Below, piece after piece: positions 52,027 to 61,320 of a stretch of DNA of 64,000 nt; positions within the stretch are counted from its first letter, which is position 1; each line of letters starts with the position of its first letter. The DNA comes from Collimonas arenae (GTDB lineage: Bacteria > Pseudomonadota > Gammaproteobacteria > Burkholderiales > Burkholderiaceae_D). The notes under the pieces are model-generated. The model saw only the letters and a list, made by a program, of their open reading frames with translations. It was not told the origin of the DNA and searched no databases. Location of the stretch: the NCBI RefSeq assembly GCF_000786695.1, contig NZ_CP009962.1:1426001-1490000 (forward strand). The letters run 5' to 3'. The position numbers and the translations under genes were made by a program.

Positions 52027-52956
52027 ATGTCTACCACTCGTAATCGCTTATCCGCCCTGGCTGCAGCCCTGATGATCTCTGCAATGACGATCTCGCCGCT
52101 GGCAGCAATCGCCCAAACTCCTGCCGCAGCATCTGCACCTGCTGCCGCTACCTCCGCACCGGCCGCCGATGCACCTAAAGCTGCAGACGCTGCAGCAGCA
52201 TCGCTGGTAGATACCCCAGTTCCGCCACCGGCTCCCGCCGATCACGAAACAGTCAATAACCCATACGGCCTGGACGCCCTGTGGAAAGGTGGCGACTTCG
52301 TTGCCCGCGGTACCCTGATCATCCTGGTGCTGATGTCGATGGGTAGCTGGTACATCATCATCACCAAGCTGCTCGAGCAAGTGAAGTTGATGGGTCAAGC
52401 CAGCAACGCTAAAAAGACATTCTGGAAAGCCGCTACGGTTGCAGCCGGTGTTGACGGCCTCAAGCCAAACAGCGCCTACCGCTTCATCGCGCAAAACGGT
52501 TTGAATTCGACCGAACACCACGACGGCGCCCTGCTGGAACAAATCGACCTGAACACCTGGGTCACCATGTCGATCCAGCGCTCGGTTGAGAAAGTACAAA
52601 GCCGCCTGCAAGACGGCCTGGCCTTCCTGGCAACCGTCGGTTCAACTGCACCGTTCGTCGGTCTGTTCGGTACCGTCTGGGGTATTTACCACGCGCTGAC
52701 AGCGATCGGTATCGCCGGCCAGGCATCGATCGACAAAGTTGCCGGTCCAGTGGGTGAAGCGCTGATCATGACCGCAATCGGTCTGGCAGTGGCTGTGCCT
52801 GCGGTGTTGGGTTACAACTGGCTGGTTCGCCGCAACAAGAGCGCAATGGAAGAAATCCGTTCGTTCAGCGCCGACCTGCACTCGGTGCTGCTGAGCGGCG
52901 TGATGTCCTCGAGCTCGGCGGTCCAGGTTTCGCATATCAATAAAAAGGTTGGCTAA
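52027..52956 (+). CDS. exbB: ExbB/MotA-TolQ-family proton channel subunit
   Basis: A 309-aa protein. A signal-like N-terminus (to about residue 30) and an Ala/Pro-rich linker precede three transmembrane segments of the MotA/TolQ/ExbB domain, including FVGLFGTVWGIYHAL and ALIMTAIGLAVAVPAVLGYN. The extended N-terminus is common in this type of ExbB in Burkholderiales. Forms the proton channel with ExbD to drive TonB. The next gene starts 2 bp after the stop. Confidence 0.94.
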   Translation: MSTTRNRLSALAAALMISAMTISPLAAIAQTPAAASAPAAATSAPAADAPKAADAAAASLVDTPVPPPAPADHETVNNPYGLDALWKGGDFVARGTLIILVLMSMGSWYIIITKLLEQVKLMGQASNAKKTFWKAATVAAGVDGLKPNSAYRFIAQNGLNSTEHHDGALLEQIDLNTWVTMSIQRSVEKVQSRLQDGLAFLATVGSTAPFVGLFGTVWGIYHALTAIGIAGQASIDKVAGPVGEALIMTAIGLAVAVPAVLGYNWLVRRNKSAMEEIRSFSADLHSVLLSGVMSSSSAVQVSHINKKVG

Positions 52957-52958
52957 TC

Positions 52959-53384
52959 ATGGCGATGTCACTCGGCTCTGATGGGGACGAAGACGAAGTG
53001 ATCGGCACGATCAACACGACGCCGCTGGTCGACGTCATGCTGGTCTTGCTGATCATCTTCCTGATTACGATCCCGGTGGTGACCCATACGATTCCAGTGA
53101 AGTTGCCGAACGAATTTGACGAACCTTATAAGACCAAGCCGGAGAACATCAATCTGGCGGTCAATAAGCAAGGCGACATGTTCTGGAACGAGCAGCTGGT
53201 GCCGAACACCACGACGTTGCTGGCGAAACTGAAGGAAGTGGCAGTTATCGTGCCACAACCGGAGCTGCATATCCGCGGCGACCAGCAAACCAAGTATGAA
53301 TATATCGGCAAGGTGATCCTGACTGCGCAGCGGGCAGGGATCGCCAAGATCGGGTTCATTACCGAACCGCCTGCACGCAACTGA
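52959..53384 (+). CDS. exbD: ExbD-family protein 1
   Basis: A 141-aa inner-membrane protein with one transmembrane helix near residues 22-42. The key Asp is in TTPLVDVMLVLLIIFLI. The periplasmic domain includes LHIRGDQQTKYEYIGKV. It is immediately downstream of exbB and is one of two ExbD proteins in the locus. Confidence 0.93.
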   Translation: MAMSLGSDGDEDEVIGTINTTPLVDVMLVLLIIFLITIPVVTHTIPVKLPNEFDEPYKTKPENINLAVNKQGDMFWNEQLVPNTTTLLAKLKEVAVIVPQPELHIRGDQQTKYEYIGKVILTAQRAGIAKIGFITEPPARN

Positions 53385-53477
53385 TCAATTGCGGGACAGT
53401 TCATCAAGCGCTGAAGAGCGATGGATGCGCTGTCCCCGACTGACCATGCAGGAAGTCTCAAACATGAGGAGCATCAA

Positions 53478-53912
53478 ATGGGTATGAATGTAGGCTCATC
53501 CGGCGGCAACGCCAATGATCCGGAACCGATGATGGAAATGAACATGACGCCGCTGATTGACGTCATGCTGGTGCTGATCATCATGCTGATCATCACGATT
53601 CCGATCCAGAATCACGCGATCAAGCTGAACATGCCGACCGGTAATCCGCCGCCGCCACTGGCTTTGCCAGTGGTCGATACGGTGGATATCGATCCAACCG
53701 GCACGGTGATGTGGAACGGTACGCCGATGGCAAGCCGGGCCGAGCTGGAAGGCAAGCTGAAGCAAGTCGTCGCTGGCGGCAATATCGATGAAGTCCACCT
53801 GCGTCCGAACAAACTGGTGGAGTACAAGTCGGTCGCTGCCGTGATGGCATCGGCGCAACGCCTGGGCGTCACCAAGATCGGCATCGTCGGTAACGAGCAG
53901 TTCATGGAGTAA
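53478..53912 (+). CDS. exbD2: ExbD-family protein 2
   Basis: A 144-aa ExbD-like protein with the Asp in MTPLIDVMLVLIIMLI (about residues 23-38). It is diverged from ExbD1, with a different periplasmic domain (VHLRPNKLVEYKSVAAVMASAQRLG). The ATG at 53478 has GAGGA upstream; the earlier frame to 53421 is less convincing. A second ExbD is often seen in TonB systems with specialised receptors and may give a heteromeric complex. Confidence 0.92.
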   Translation: MGMNVGSSGGNANDPEPMMEMNMTPLIDVMLVLIIMLIITIPIQNHAIKLNMPTGNPPPPLALPVVDTVDIDPTGTVMWNGTPMASRAELEGKLKQVVAGGNIDEVHLRPNKLVEYKSVAAVMASAQRLGVTKIGIVGNEQFME

Positions 53913-53938
53913 TAAATAGTACTTGTTTTCCGCAATAG

Positions 53939-53972
53939 AAAATAGGCAGGTTTCCACCTGCCTATTTTCGTT
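53939..53972 (+). terminator. Rho-independent terminator after exbD2
   Basis: AAAATAGGCAGG (53939-53950) pairs with CCTGCCTATTTT (53957-53968), with a 6-base loop. A T-rich tail follows. It ends 24 bp before the TPR gene. Confidence 0.85.
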
Positions 53973-53991
53973 TTCGATTGAAAGAATAGCT

Positions 53992-55266
53992 ATGTCCAAA
54001 TTACGCTTTGCCCCTATGCTGGTACTGTTGGCCGCAGTCGGGCTCAACACCATGCTTCCTGTTGTCGGACTGACTTCGGCGGCTTATGCCGCAGATGATG
54101 CAGATAAAGCGAAAGCCGAAACCGTACGTCCTGAGATAGGTTTGCCATTGCAGGCGGCGCAGGCCTTGCTCAAAGAGCAAAAATACAAAGAAGCGCTGGC
54201 AAAAATAGCGGAAACAGATGCTGTCGGCGATAAAACGCCGTTTGAAACCTTCACTATCGACCGTATGCGCGGCGCGGCCGCAGCAAGCGCCGGAGATGGT
54301 GATCTTGCTGAGAAATCCTTTAATGCCGTGATTGCCTCGGGACGCCTGGCGCCCGCCGATCAGGCCAAGATCGTACTTGCCCTGGGCAGCATGTATTACG
54401 ATGCGCAAAATTATCCGAAGGCTATTACCTGGCTATCGCGCTCGCTGAAAGAAGGCGGCAGCAATCCTCAGACCCGGACATTATTGATTCAGTCCTACTA
54501 TCTGAGCAACGACATCCCACGCGCCACCAGCGAGTTGCAGGCAGACATTGCCGCAGATGAAAGCGCTGGCCGTACGCCGAGCGAACTGAACCTGAAATTA
54601 CTGATCAGCTGTGCACTGAAGACCAACGACAAGGCAGCTTATCTTACGGTCTTGGAAAAACTGAATACCTATTATCCGAAGAAGGAATACTGGGCTGATT
54701 TACTTAACCGCGTCCAAAGTAAACCTGGATTTTCTGATCGTCTGATACTCGATGTCTATCGTCTGAAAGCCGCTACCACGCAACTGCAGACAAGCACCGA
54801 GTACACCGATATGGCGCAACTGGCGCTGCTGGCGGGTTTCCCTGCCGAGGCCAAGAGGGTTCTGGATCAAGGCTATCAGGCAGGATTGCTGGGAAGTGGT
54901 CCAGACGCGGCCAAGCAAAAGCGTCTGCGCGATCAGGCCAACAAGGCTGCCGCCGACGACTTGAAAACTATGGCGCAAAGCGAAGCTTCGGTATCCGCAT
55001 CGAAGGAGGGTACAGGCCAGATTAATCTCGGCTATGCATTGGTTACGACAGGTCAGTTTGACAAAGGCCTGGGGTTGATGGAAGACGGGCTCAAGAAGAG
55101 CGGCGTCAAGCATGGCGAGGACGCCAAGCTGCATCTGGGAATTGCCTATCAGATGGCCGGACAGAAAGACAAGGCGATCCAAACTTTCAAATCGGTGCAA
55201 GGTACGGATGGCGTCGCCGACTTGGCGCGCTTATGGGTGATGCAAGTGAATCACCCAATCAATTGA
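53992..55266 (+). CDS. Exported TPR-repeat protein associated with the TonB system
   Basis: A 424-aa protein with a signal peptide (to about residue 34, AYAADD). The rest is helical with tetratricopeptide-like pairs, for example KYKEALAKIAE, NYPKAITWLSRSLKEG, TTGQFDKGLGLMEDGLKKSG and AIQTFKSV. Periplasmic TPR proteins often accompany TonB/ExbB/ExbD clusters in other Proteobacteria and may organise the complex. The terminator just before it reduces but does not exclude read-through from exbD2. Confidence 0.82.
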   Translation: MSKLRFAPMLVLLAAVGLNTMLPVVGLTSAAYAADDADKAKAETVRPEIGLPLQAAQALLKEQKYKEALAKIAETDAVGDKTPFETFTIDRMRGAAAASAGDGDLAEKSFNAVIASGRLAPADQAKIVLALGSMYYDAQNYPKAITWLSRSLKEGGSNPQTRTLLIQSYYLSNDIPRATSELQADIAADESAGRTPSELNLKLLISCALKTNDKAAYLTVLEKLNTYYPKKEYWADLLNRVQSKPGFSDRLILDVYRLKAATTQLQTSTEYTDMAQLALLAGFPAEAKRVLDQGYQAGLLGSGPDAAKQKRLRDQANKAAADDLKTMAQSEASVSASKEGTGQINLGYALVTTGQFDKGLGLMEDGLKKSGVKHGEDAKLHLGIAYQMAGQKDKAIQTFKSVQGTDGVADLARLWVMQVNHPIN

Positions 55267-55300
55267 TGTGAGCGGGAAAATTGAACGGGCATGTTGATTA

Positions 55301-55332
55301 AAAAAACCGCTCATTCGATGAGCGGTTTTTTT
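55301..55332 (+). terminator. Rho-independent terminator after the TPR gene
   Basis: A 14-bp perfect stem AAAAAACCGCTCAT / ATGAGCGGTTTTTT with a 3-base loop, followed by T. It also faces the convergent lipoprotein gene end. Confidence 0.92.
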
Positions 55333-55369
55333 GTTATCCAGCATTTGTCATATCGCTGGAGCAGGGTCC

Positions 55370-55594
55370 TTACTGGCCAGGTGCCTTAGGTACATTGGGC
55401 GGGCCAATCATGTCGCGTGCTTGCTCATTGTTAAGCGTGTCAACCGCGAGATTCGGATTTTTCTTGGTTGGTATCAGGCTACCGGTTCTATACACAGTTT
55501 CTTGTCTCGCATCGGCGGCGCTGTCTTGATCCGGGCCGGTGGCGCAAGCGGCTACAAGAGGTAGGATCAGGGAGCAAATCAGCAGTGTTTTCAT
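55370..55594 (-). CDS. Small lipoprotein
   Basis: A 74-aa protein with a lipoprotein signal: hydrophobic LLICSLILPLVAAC gives a lipobox with the modified Cys at 17. The short mature domain (TGPDQDSAADARQETVYRTGSLIP) resembles many small hypothetical lipoproteins of Burkholderiales. Function unknown. It is antisense-oriented to the flanking TPR and peptidase genes. Confidence 0.72.
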   Translation of the reverse strand: MKTLLICSLILPLVAACATGPDQDSAADARQETVYRTGSLIPTKKNPNLAVDTLNNEQARDMIGPPNVPKAPGQ

Positions 55595-55661
55595 GGCGTA
55601 TTTTCTTTGTCTCTAAAGGTTTAGGTACGACTGTCTGTTGAATACGGATCGACATGCACTA

Positions 55662-55678
55662 CAGTATGTTACATACTG
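55662..55678. promoter_or_regulatory. Small perfect palindrome in the lipoprotein/prolyl oligopeptidase intergenic region
   Basis: CAGTATG and CATACTG with a 3-base spacer, 67 bp upstream of the lipoprotein start and about 135 bp upstream of the peptidase. A possible regulator site; no known consensus is matched. Confidence 0.35.
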
Positions 55679-55814
55679 GTGTTGCAAGATAGCATAGTTG
55701 CTTTTGGAAAAGTTTAAATTGTACAAAAAAATCATCGCCCGCTTACCAGCAGGCCCTGATAACGGCATGACCCTTTGCTAGCCTGATTTCACCCCAAATC
55801 ACAACGGACAAAAC

Positions 55815-58001
55815 ATGTATCTCAAACACGCACTTGCCTTATCCGCCTTCCTCGCCAGCGGCGCCAGTATCGCCCAGCAATGCCCCGCCAGCGCCCAGAC
55901 TCTTACTTACCCAACCAGCAAAAAAATCGATCAGACAGACGACTATCATGGCGTCAAGGTAGCGGACCCTTATCGTTGGCTGGAAAACGCCAACGGCGAC
56001 GATACGAAGGCCTGGGTCGATGCGCAGAATAAGCTGACGCAAAGTTATCTGGAGACGATTCCGGCGCGCAAGGCGATCCGTGATCGCCTCACCAAACTGT
56101 GGAACTATGAGCGTTTCAGCGTGCCTTTCAAAGAAGGTGGCCGCTATTTCTACAGCCGTAACGACGGCCTGCAAAACCAGGCAGTGTTATATACCGTCAA
56201 ACAGATCAACGACGAGCCGCGTCTGCTGCTGGATCCCAACAAGCTGGCAGCCGACGGCACCGTGGCGCTGGCCGGCATTGCGGTCAGCCCGAACGGTAAA
56301 TACCTGGCTTACGGCACTGCCGCTTCGGGTTCCGACTGGAACGAATGGAAGGTGCGCGACATCGAGAGCGGCAAGGATACGGCCGATCATTTGCAATGGG
56401 TGAAATTCTCCGGCGCCTCTTGGGCCCACGATAGTTCCGGTTTTTTCTACAGTCGCTATGACGCACCGAAAGAGGCCACCAAACTGGCCGACGTCAACTA
56501 TTTCCAGAAATTGTATTTTCATAAAATGGGCACGCCGCAATCCGACGACGTCCTCGTTTATGACCGACCGGACCAGAAGGAATGGGGTTTTGCCGGGCAT
56601 GTTACCGACGACGGCAAATACCTGATCGTCAGCATCTCGCAAGGCACTGAGCAAAAGAACCGGGTGTACTACAAAGACCTGAGCAAAAAAAATGCAGCCA
56701 TGCAGCCGCTGCTCGACGATTTCGACGCATCCTACGATTTCATCGACAACGATGGCCCGGTGTTTTTCTTTAACTCCAACAAAGATGCGCCCAAGGGCAG
56801 TGTGATTGCGATCGATACGCGCCAGCCGCAAGCCGCCAAATGGAAAGTGATCGTGCCGGAAGCGGAGCAAACCTTGCAGGGCGCAAACCTGGTCGACCAG
56901 CGTCTGGTGCTGGATTACCTGAAAGACGCACGTAGCCAGATCAAGGTATTTTCTTTGGACGGCAAGCTGATACGCGAGGTCGTTTTACCAGGCATCGGTT
57001 CGGCCAGTGGTTTCGGCGGCAAGCGTAGCGACAAGGAAACCTTCTATTCGTTTACCGGTTTCACCACGCCTGCGGCCATCTATCGCTACGACCTGGCCAG
57101 CGGCAAGAGCAGCTTGTACCGCCAGCCGAAAGTCGATTTCGATCCGAGTGCCTTTGAAACGCGCCAGGTGTTCTACAGCAGCAAGGATGGCACTAAAGTG
57201 CCGATGTTCATCGTCTCGAAAAAAGGCATCAAGCTGGATGGCAGCAACCCGACCTATCTGTATGGTTACGGCGGCTTCAATATTTCGCTAACGCCGGCAT
57301 TTTCCGTCGCTAACCTAGCATGGATGGAAATGGGCGGCGTCTACGCCTTGCCGAACCTGCGCGGTGGAGGCGAGTACGGCAAAGCCTGGCATGAAGCCGG
57401 CACCAAGCTGCACAAGCAAAATGTGTTCGATGATTTCATCGGCGCAGCGCAATGGCTTATCGCCAACAAATACACATCGCCGCAAAAGCTGGCCATCGGC
57501 GGCGGCAGCAATGGCGGTTTGCTGGTGGGCGCCACCATGGTGCAACGGCCGGATCTGTTTGCCGCGGCGATTCCGCAAGTCGGTGTGATGGACATGCTGC
57601 GCTTCCATAAATTCACCATCGGCTGGGGCTGGACTTCCGACTACGGTTCGTCCGACAACGCCGATGAGTTCAAGGCCTTGTATGCCTATTCGCCGTTGCA
57701 TAACCTGAAACCTGGCACATGTTATCCGGCGACGCTGGTGACTACTGCCGATCACGATGACCGCGTGGTGCCGGCGCACAGCTTCAAGTTCGTCGCGACC
57801 GAGCAGGCCGATCAGGCTGGCGCGGCGCCGGTGCTGATACGGATCGATACCAAGGCCGGACATGGCGCAGGCAAGCCGACCACGAAACAGATAGAAGAGG
57901 TGGCTGATCGCTGGGGATTCCTAACCAAGGTATTGGATATGCATGTAGGACCGGACGGTGAAGCAGTTGCCGGCGACGTCACAAAGCCCGAAGCGAATTG
58001 A
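55815..58001 (+). CDS. Exported prolyl oligopeptidase (S9A family)
   Basis: A 728-aa serine peptidase with a signal peptide (to about residue 21, ASGASIAQ). The N-terminal half is the seven-bladed propeller (contains DPYRWLENANGDDTKAWV). The C-terminal hydrolase domain has Ser565 in GGGSNGGLLVG, Asp649 in DHDDRVVP and His683 in KAGHGAG. It cleaves after Pro in short peptides. Its periplasmic location and position beside the peptide receptor and transporter suggest that it processes imported peptides. It is monocistronic, with a terminator after it. Confidence 0.95.
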   Translation: MYLKHALALSAFLASGASIAQQCPASAQTLTYPTSKKIDQTDDYHGVKVADPYRWLENANGDDTKAWVDAQNKLTQSYLETIPARKAIRDRLTKLWNYERFSVPFKEGGRYFYSRNDGLQNQAVLYTVKQINDEPRLLLDPNKLAADGTVALAGIAVSPNGKYLAYGTAASGSDWNEWKVRDIESGKDTADHLQWVKFSGASWAHDSSGFFYSRYDAPKEATKLADVNYFQKLYFHKMGTPQSDDVLVYDRPDQKEWGFAGHVTDDGKYLIVSISQGTEQKNRVYYKDLSKKNAAMQPLLDDFDASYDFIDNDGPVFFFNSNKDAPKGSVIAIDTRQPQAAKWKVIVPEAEQTLQGANLVDQRLVLDYLKDARSQIKVFSLDGKLIREVVLPGIGSASGFGGKRSDKETFYSFTGFTTPAAIYRYDLASGKSSLYRQPKVDFDPSAFETRQVFYSSKDGTKVPMFIVSKKGIKLDGSNPTYLYGYGGFNISLTPAFSVANLAWMEMGGVYALPNLRGGGEYGKAWHEAGTKLHKQNVFDDFIGAAQWLIANKYTSPQKLAIGGGSNGGLLVGATMVQRPDLFAAAIPQVGVMDMLRFHKFTIGWGWTSDYGSSDNADEFKALYAYSPLHNLKPGTCYPATLVTTADHDDRVVPAHSFKFVATEQADQAGAAPVLIRIDTKAGHGAGKPTTKQIEEVADRWGFLTKVLDMHVGPDGEAVAGDVTKPEAN

Positions 58002-58037
58002 TCCAGCGATCTAGCCTGGTGCAATAAGCGCGATTAA

Positions 58038-58073
58038 AAAAATCCAGCGGCTTGACAGGTCCGCTGGATTTTT
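58038..58073. terminator. Bidirectional terminator after the prolyl oligopeptidase gene
   Basis: AAAAATCCAGCGG and CCGCTGGATTTTT are perfect 13-bp arms around a 10-base loop. It serves the peptidase gene and possibly the convergent Crp/Fnr gene. Confidence 0.9.
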
Positions 58074-58169
58074 ATTATCTGAGTCTGATATGCCGGTCGC
58101 ATCGGCTCATCGTCTTATCGGCTCATGGGTTCTCGAGGCAATATTTTTTCAAGCCGGAGCGGAGACTGT

Positions 58170-59033
58170 TTACGATGCCTGCTTCTCAGCCAACATCTCA
58201 TGAGGAGCATGTTTGAGGTTGTGATAGCACTCGCATGCCCTGGCTTCGAGGCCGCTTCTGTCGAGCACCGTCAGGTGTCCCCGCGTATATTGGATCAATC
58301 CTTCTTCCTGCAGCTTGCCGGCCGCTTCTGCGACCGATTCACGGCGTACTCCCAGCATGGCGGCAATCGCATTCTGGGTAACGCTGATTTCATTGCCCGG
58401 CAAACGGTCCAGCGTCAGCAACAGGCTACGGCATAATTGCTGCGGCACGCTGTGATGGCGATTGCAGACGGCGGTCTGCGACATTTGCGTAAGCAACGTT
58501 TGAGTGTAGCGCAGCAGTTGCAGTTGCAAGGCGCCGCCGCGTGCGAATTCTTCCATCAGCATGCTTGCCTTCAGACGGAATCCATATCCGGCGCTCTTTA
58601 CGGACGCCCGGTTTATGCTCTTGCCGTCGCCCATGAACAGCGCGACGCCCAGTACGCCTTCGTTGCCGATGATTGCGGTTTCTGCAGAGCTACCGTCTTT
58701 CATGTCGTGAAATAAGGAGACGATGCTGCTGGTCAAGAAATAGATATGCCGCATCTGACTCTCGGCCTCGCAGACGGTTATCCCAAACGGCATCGCGACA
58801 AATTCGAGATGTGCTTGCAAGCGCCTGAAATCGTCAGCGGGGAGAGACGCGAGTAGTTGGTTTTGCAGAGGGTTGTGGCCATATAGGCCAGCAATTCTGA
58901 GGGAGGTAAGGTTTTGCGTGCCAAGCCGGATAACGTCGCCTTTGCTCTCGCCGCGCATGCCGGTGATGACCGCTGCCTTCTTGTTTGCAGTGCTTTTTTC
59001 ACTGCGGACATAACTATTCAATACGTAAGCCAT
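58170..59033 (-). CDS. Crp/Fnr-family transcriptional regulator
   Basis: A 287-aa protein. The first 55 residues are a variable leader, followed by a cyclic-nucleotide-binding-like domain (about 60-190, including LPADDFRRLQAHLEFVAMPFG and ETAIIGNEGVLGVAL) and a C-terminal Crp HTH (ISVTQNAIAAMLGVRRESVAEAAGKLQEEGLIQY). No Fnr-type Cys cluster is seen. AAGGAG lies immediately before a first ATG at 59039, and 6 bases before the one at 59033, which is preferred. Confidence 0.88.
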   Translation of the reverse strand: MAYVLNSYVRSEKSTANKKAAVITGMRGESKGDVIRLGTQNLTSLRIAGLYGHNPLQNQLLASLPADDFRRLQAHLEFVAMPFGITVCEAESQMRHIYFLTSSIVSLFHDMKDGSSAETAIIGNEGVLGVALFMGDGKSINRASVKSAGYGFRLKASMLMEEFARGGALQLQLLRYTQTLLTQMSQTAVCNRHHSVPQQLCRSLLLTLDRLPGNEISVTQNAIAAMLGVRRESVAEAAGKLQEEGLIQYTRGHLTVLDRSGLEARACECYHNLKHAPHEMLAEKQAS

Positions 59034-59256
59034 CGCCATCTCCTTCGAGGATGTGGTGGTGATTCCACGTACTCATAGTCGCAGCTGAAAGCGGCTTATG
59101 GCATCGGCGGATTCCTTCTTCTGCTGTAGGATTCCACTGACACCGCAGTTATGCATTGCTATAAAAATAATTTCTTACACGGGCCGGTGTTTTTCTGCGA
59201 TGGCAAAATTGCAAATACAACGATGGCCGCACAAGGCGGCCGTCGCATTGGGATCA

Positions 59257-59481
59257 TCAGCTGCCCGAACTGCCGGAGCTGCTGGCAGCCGGAGCGGTGG
59301 TATCTGGCGTTGACGCCGCAGGTGCCGGGGTGGAAGGGGCGGGGGCTGGCGCTGGTGCCGGCGCCATCGCCGGTGGTGTTGCCGGCGCTGCCGCTGGTGC
59401 ATTCTGATCATCGGCTTTCTTGCAGCCCGCGACTGCGATCATTGTAAATGCTGTAACCATCAGTGTATGTCTGAGTAACAT
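59257..59481 (-). CDS. Small Pro/Ala-rich lipoprotein
   Basis: A 74-aa protein with a lipobox (MIAVAGC, Cys about 20) and a low-complexity mature tail of Ala, Pro and Ser. GGAG is placed well for the ATG at 59481; the frame from 59508 adds nine residues only. Such low-complexity lipoproteins are common and unassigned. The roughly 290 bp between it and the racemase gene shows nothing else. Confidence 0.6.
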   Translation of the reverse strand: MLLRHTLMVTAFTMIAVAGCKKADDQNAPAAAPATPPAMAPAPAPAPAPSTPAPAASTPDTTAPAASSSGSSGS

Positions 59482-59767
59482 ATTTTCTCCGTCAGACAGC
59501 AGCAGCATGTCAAAACCACCACTATCAAAATTAAAAAGTGAATTACTGACGGTTTTTATTTTTGTTCAAAAAAGCGCGAATGTAAAGTTTCAATCGCTTG
59601 CAACAATCACACAAAACCTCTGCGAAGTGCTGGCTAACGCCTGGAAAGCCTTACAGGGAGGGGCCGGGCAGCGATTGTGCGAAAATCGTCGCTAAGTTGG
59701 CTGGCGCACAAAACTGATTCTGTTTGCAACTAATCTTGCATTCAGGCAGGCGCGCCAGCGACCGGCA

Positions 59768-60466
59768 TCAGGTATCGGCAAGCGCCCAAAGCGCCGCCCT
59801 GCGAGCATGAATTCTGGTAGTGTCAAACAGAGGTGCCGCGCAATCTTGCGGGCCCACCAACAGCGATATCTCGGTGCAACCCAGGATGATTGCCTGCGCA
59901 CCTTGTGTGATCAATTGCGTCATTACACGACGATATTCGGCGCGCGATTCCTCGCGTATTTTCCCCAGGCATAGTTCTTCGTAGATGATGCGATGCACGA
60001 TCTCACGATCTTGTGGCGTTGGCACCACCACTTGCAGGCCGTGGCGTTCGCGCAGCCGTTCCTTGTAAAAATCCTGCTCCATGGTGAAGCGCGTGCCGAG
60101 TACACCCACCTTGGTAAACCCGGCTTGTTTGATTTCGTCAGCAGTAGGATCGGCGATATGGAACAAGGGGATGCTAACTGCAGCTTCAATCTCAGACGCC
60201 AGCTTATGCATGGTGTTTGTGCACAGCACCAGGAAATCTGCGCCAGCCCGTTCCAGTGCGCGCGCGACATCGGCCAACAGCGCTCCCGCGGCATCCCAGT
60301 CGCCGCTATGCTGCAGGCGCTCAATCTCATGGAAATCGACGCTATACATGATGATTTTCGCGGAATGCAAGCCGCCTAGCTGCTCTTTGATGGTTTCGTT
60401 GATCTGGCGATAGTAGGGAACGGTCGATTCCCAGCTCATACCGCCAATGAGACCGATGATTTTCAA
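59768..60466 (-). CDS. Aspartate/glutamate racemase family protein
   Basis: A 232-aa two-domain cofactor-independent racemase. The two catalytic Cys are in CTNTMH and GCTEISLL, spaced as in aspartate racemases. The start is TTG at 60466 with GGGAG upstream: LKIIGLIGGMSWES is the family N-terminus. The longer frame to 60667 runs across the divergent azlC promoter and is rejected. The substrate could be aspartate, glutamate or another acidic amino acid. Confidence 0.9.
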   Translation of the reverse strand: MKIIGLIGGMSWESTVPYYRQINETIKEQLGGLHSAKIIMYSVDFHEIERLQHSGDWDAAGALLADVARALERAGADFLVLCTNTMHKLASEIEAAVSIPLFHIADPTADEIKQAGFTKVGVLGTRFTMEQDFYKERLRERHGLQVVVPTPQDREIVHRIIYEELCLGKIREESRAEYRRVMTQLITQGAQAIILGCTEISLLVGPQDCAAPLFDTTRIHARRAALWALADT

Positions 60467-60576
60467 GAAAACTCCCTGATAGTGAAGGTTGATGCAATCG
60501 CCATCTACGTAGCAATAACATACTAGCCTAAAGTGGCGCTTGACATTAAGATGCCTGCTTGTCAAAGGAATCGTCC

Positions 60577-61320
60577 ATGCCGCATCTGTCTTCTCCTGCC
60601 AAGCGATTTTCAAGTTTCTCCGCCGGCGCCCGCGATAGTCTTCCCATGCTGGTTGGCGCTGCGCCATTCGGCGTCATTTTCGGGGCACTGATCGCCGCCG
60701 GCCCGCTGGCGGCATGGCAGGGGCAATTCATGTCGCTGAGCGTGTTCGCCGGCTCCAGCCAGTTCATTGCGGTGGGCTTGGCGGCGGCGCAGACCGGAAT
60801 CCTGGTGATCTGGATGGCGACCTTCATCGTCAACTTACGCCACATGCTCTATGCAGCAACGCTGCTGCCGCATGTCAGCCATTTGCCGGCGCGCTGGCGC
60901 TTCCTGCTTGGTTTCCTGCTGACCGATGAAACCTTCGCCGTGATGAACGCCTACTATCTCAAGCACGGGCATACGCCGCAAGGCCATTGGTATTTCCTGG
61001 GGTCCGGCCTGGCCATGTATGGCAACTGGCAGCTATGGACGTTGATCGGCCTGGTGTTCGGCGAGGCGTTTCCGCAACTGCAAACGCTGGGCCTGGACTT
61101 TGCCATGGTGGCGACCTTCATCGCCATCGTGGTGCCGCAGCTGTTTCGTTTTCCGCAACTGGCGGCAGCCATCTCTGCCGGCGCGTGCGCCTGGTTCCTG
61201 CGCGATCTGCCGTACAAGCTCGGCTTGATGGCCGCGATCCTGGCCGGCGTCGCCGTCGGACTGGGAATATCGCACTGGCAGGCGCTCAGGAGTGCTGCAA
61301 AGAAAGGGAGCAAAGCATGA
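60577..61320 (+). CDS. azlC: AzlC-family branched-chain amino acid exporter subunit
   Basis: A 247-aa inner-membrane protein with about six to eight helices. Typical strings are VGAAPFGVIFGALIAAG, FAGSSQFIAVGL and ATFIVNLRHMLYAA. With AzlD it exports branched-chain amino acids or analogues. AAAGGA precedes the ATG at 60577; the TTG at 60559 is less likely. The stop overlaps the azlD start (ATGA). Confidence 0.93.
   Translation: MPHLSSPAKRFSSFSAGARDSLPMLVGAAPFGVIFGALIAAGPLAAWQGQFMSLSVFAGSSQFIAVGLAAAQTGILVIWMATFIVNLRHMLYAATLLPHVSHLPARWRFLLGFLLTDETFAVMNAYYLKHGHTPQGHWYFLGSGLAMYGNWQLWTLIGLVFGEAFPQLQTLGLDFAMVATFIAIVVPQLFRFPQLAAAISAGACAWFLRDLPYKLGLMAAILAGVAVGLGISHWQALRSAAKKGSKA

Noticed and set aside
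60467..60667. N-terminal extension of the racemase frame
   Set aside because: Crosses the azlC promoter; family N-terminus begins at the TTG at 60466.
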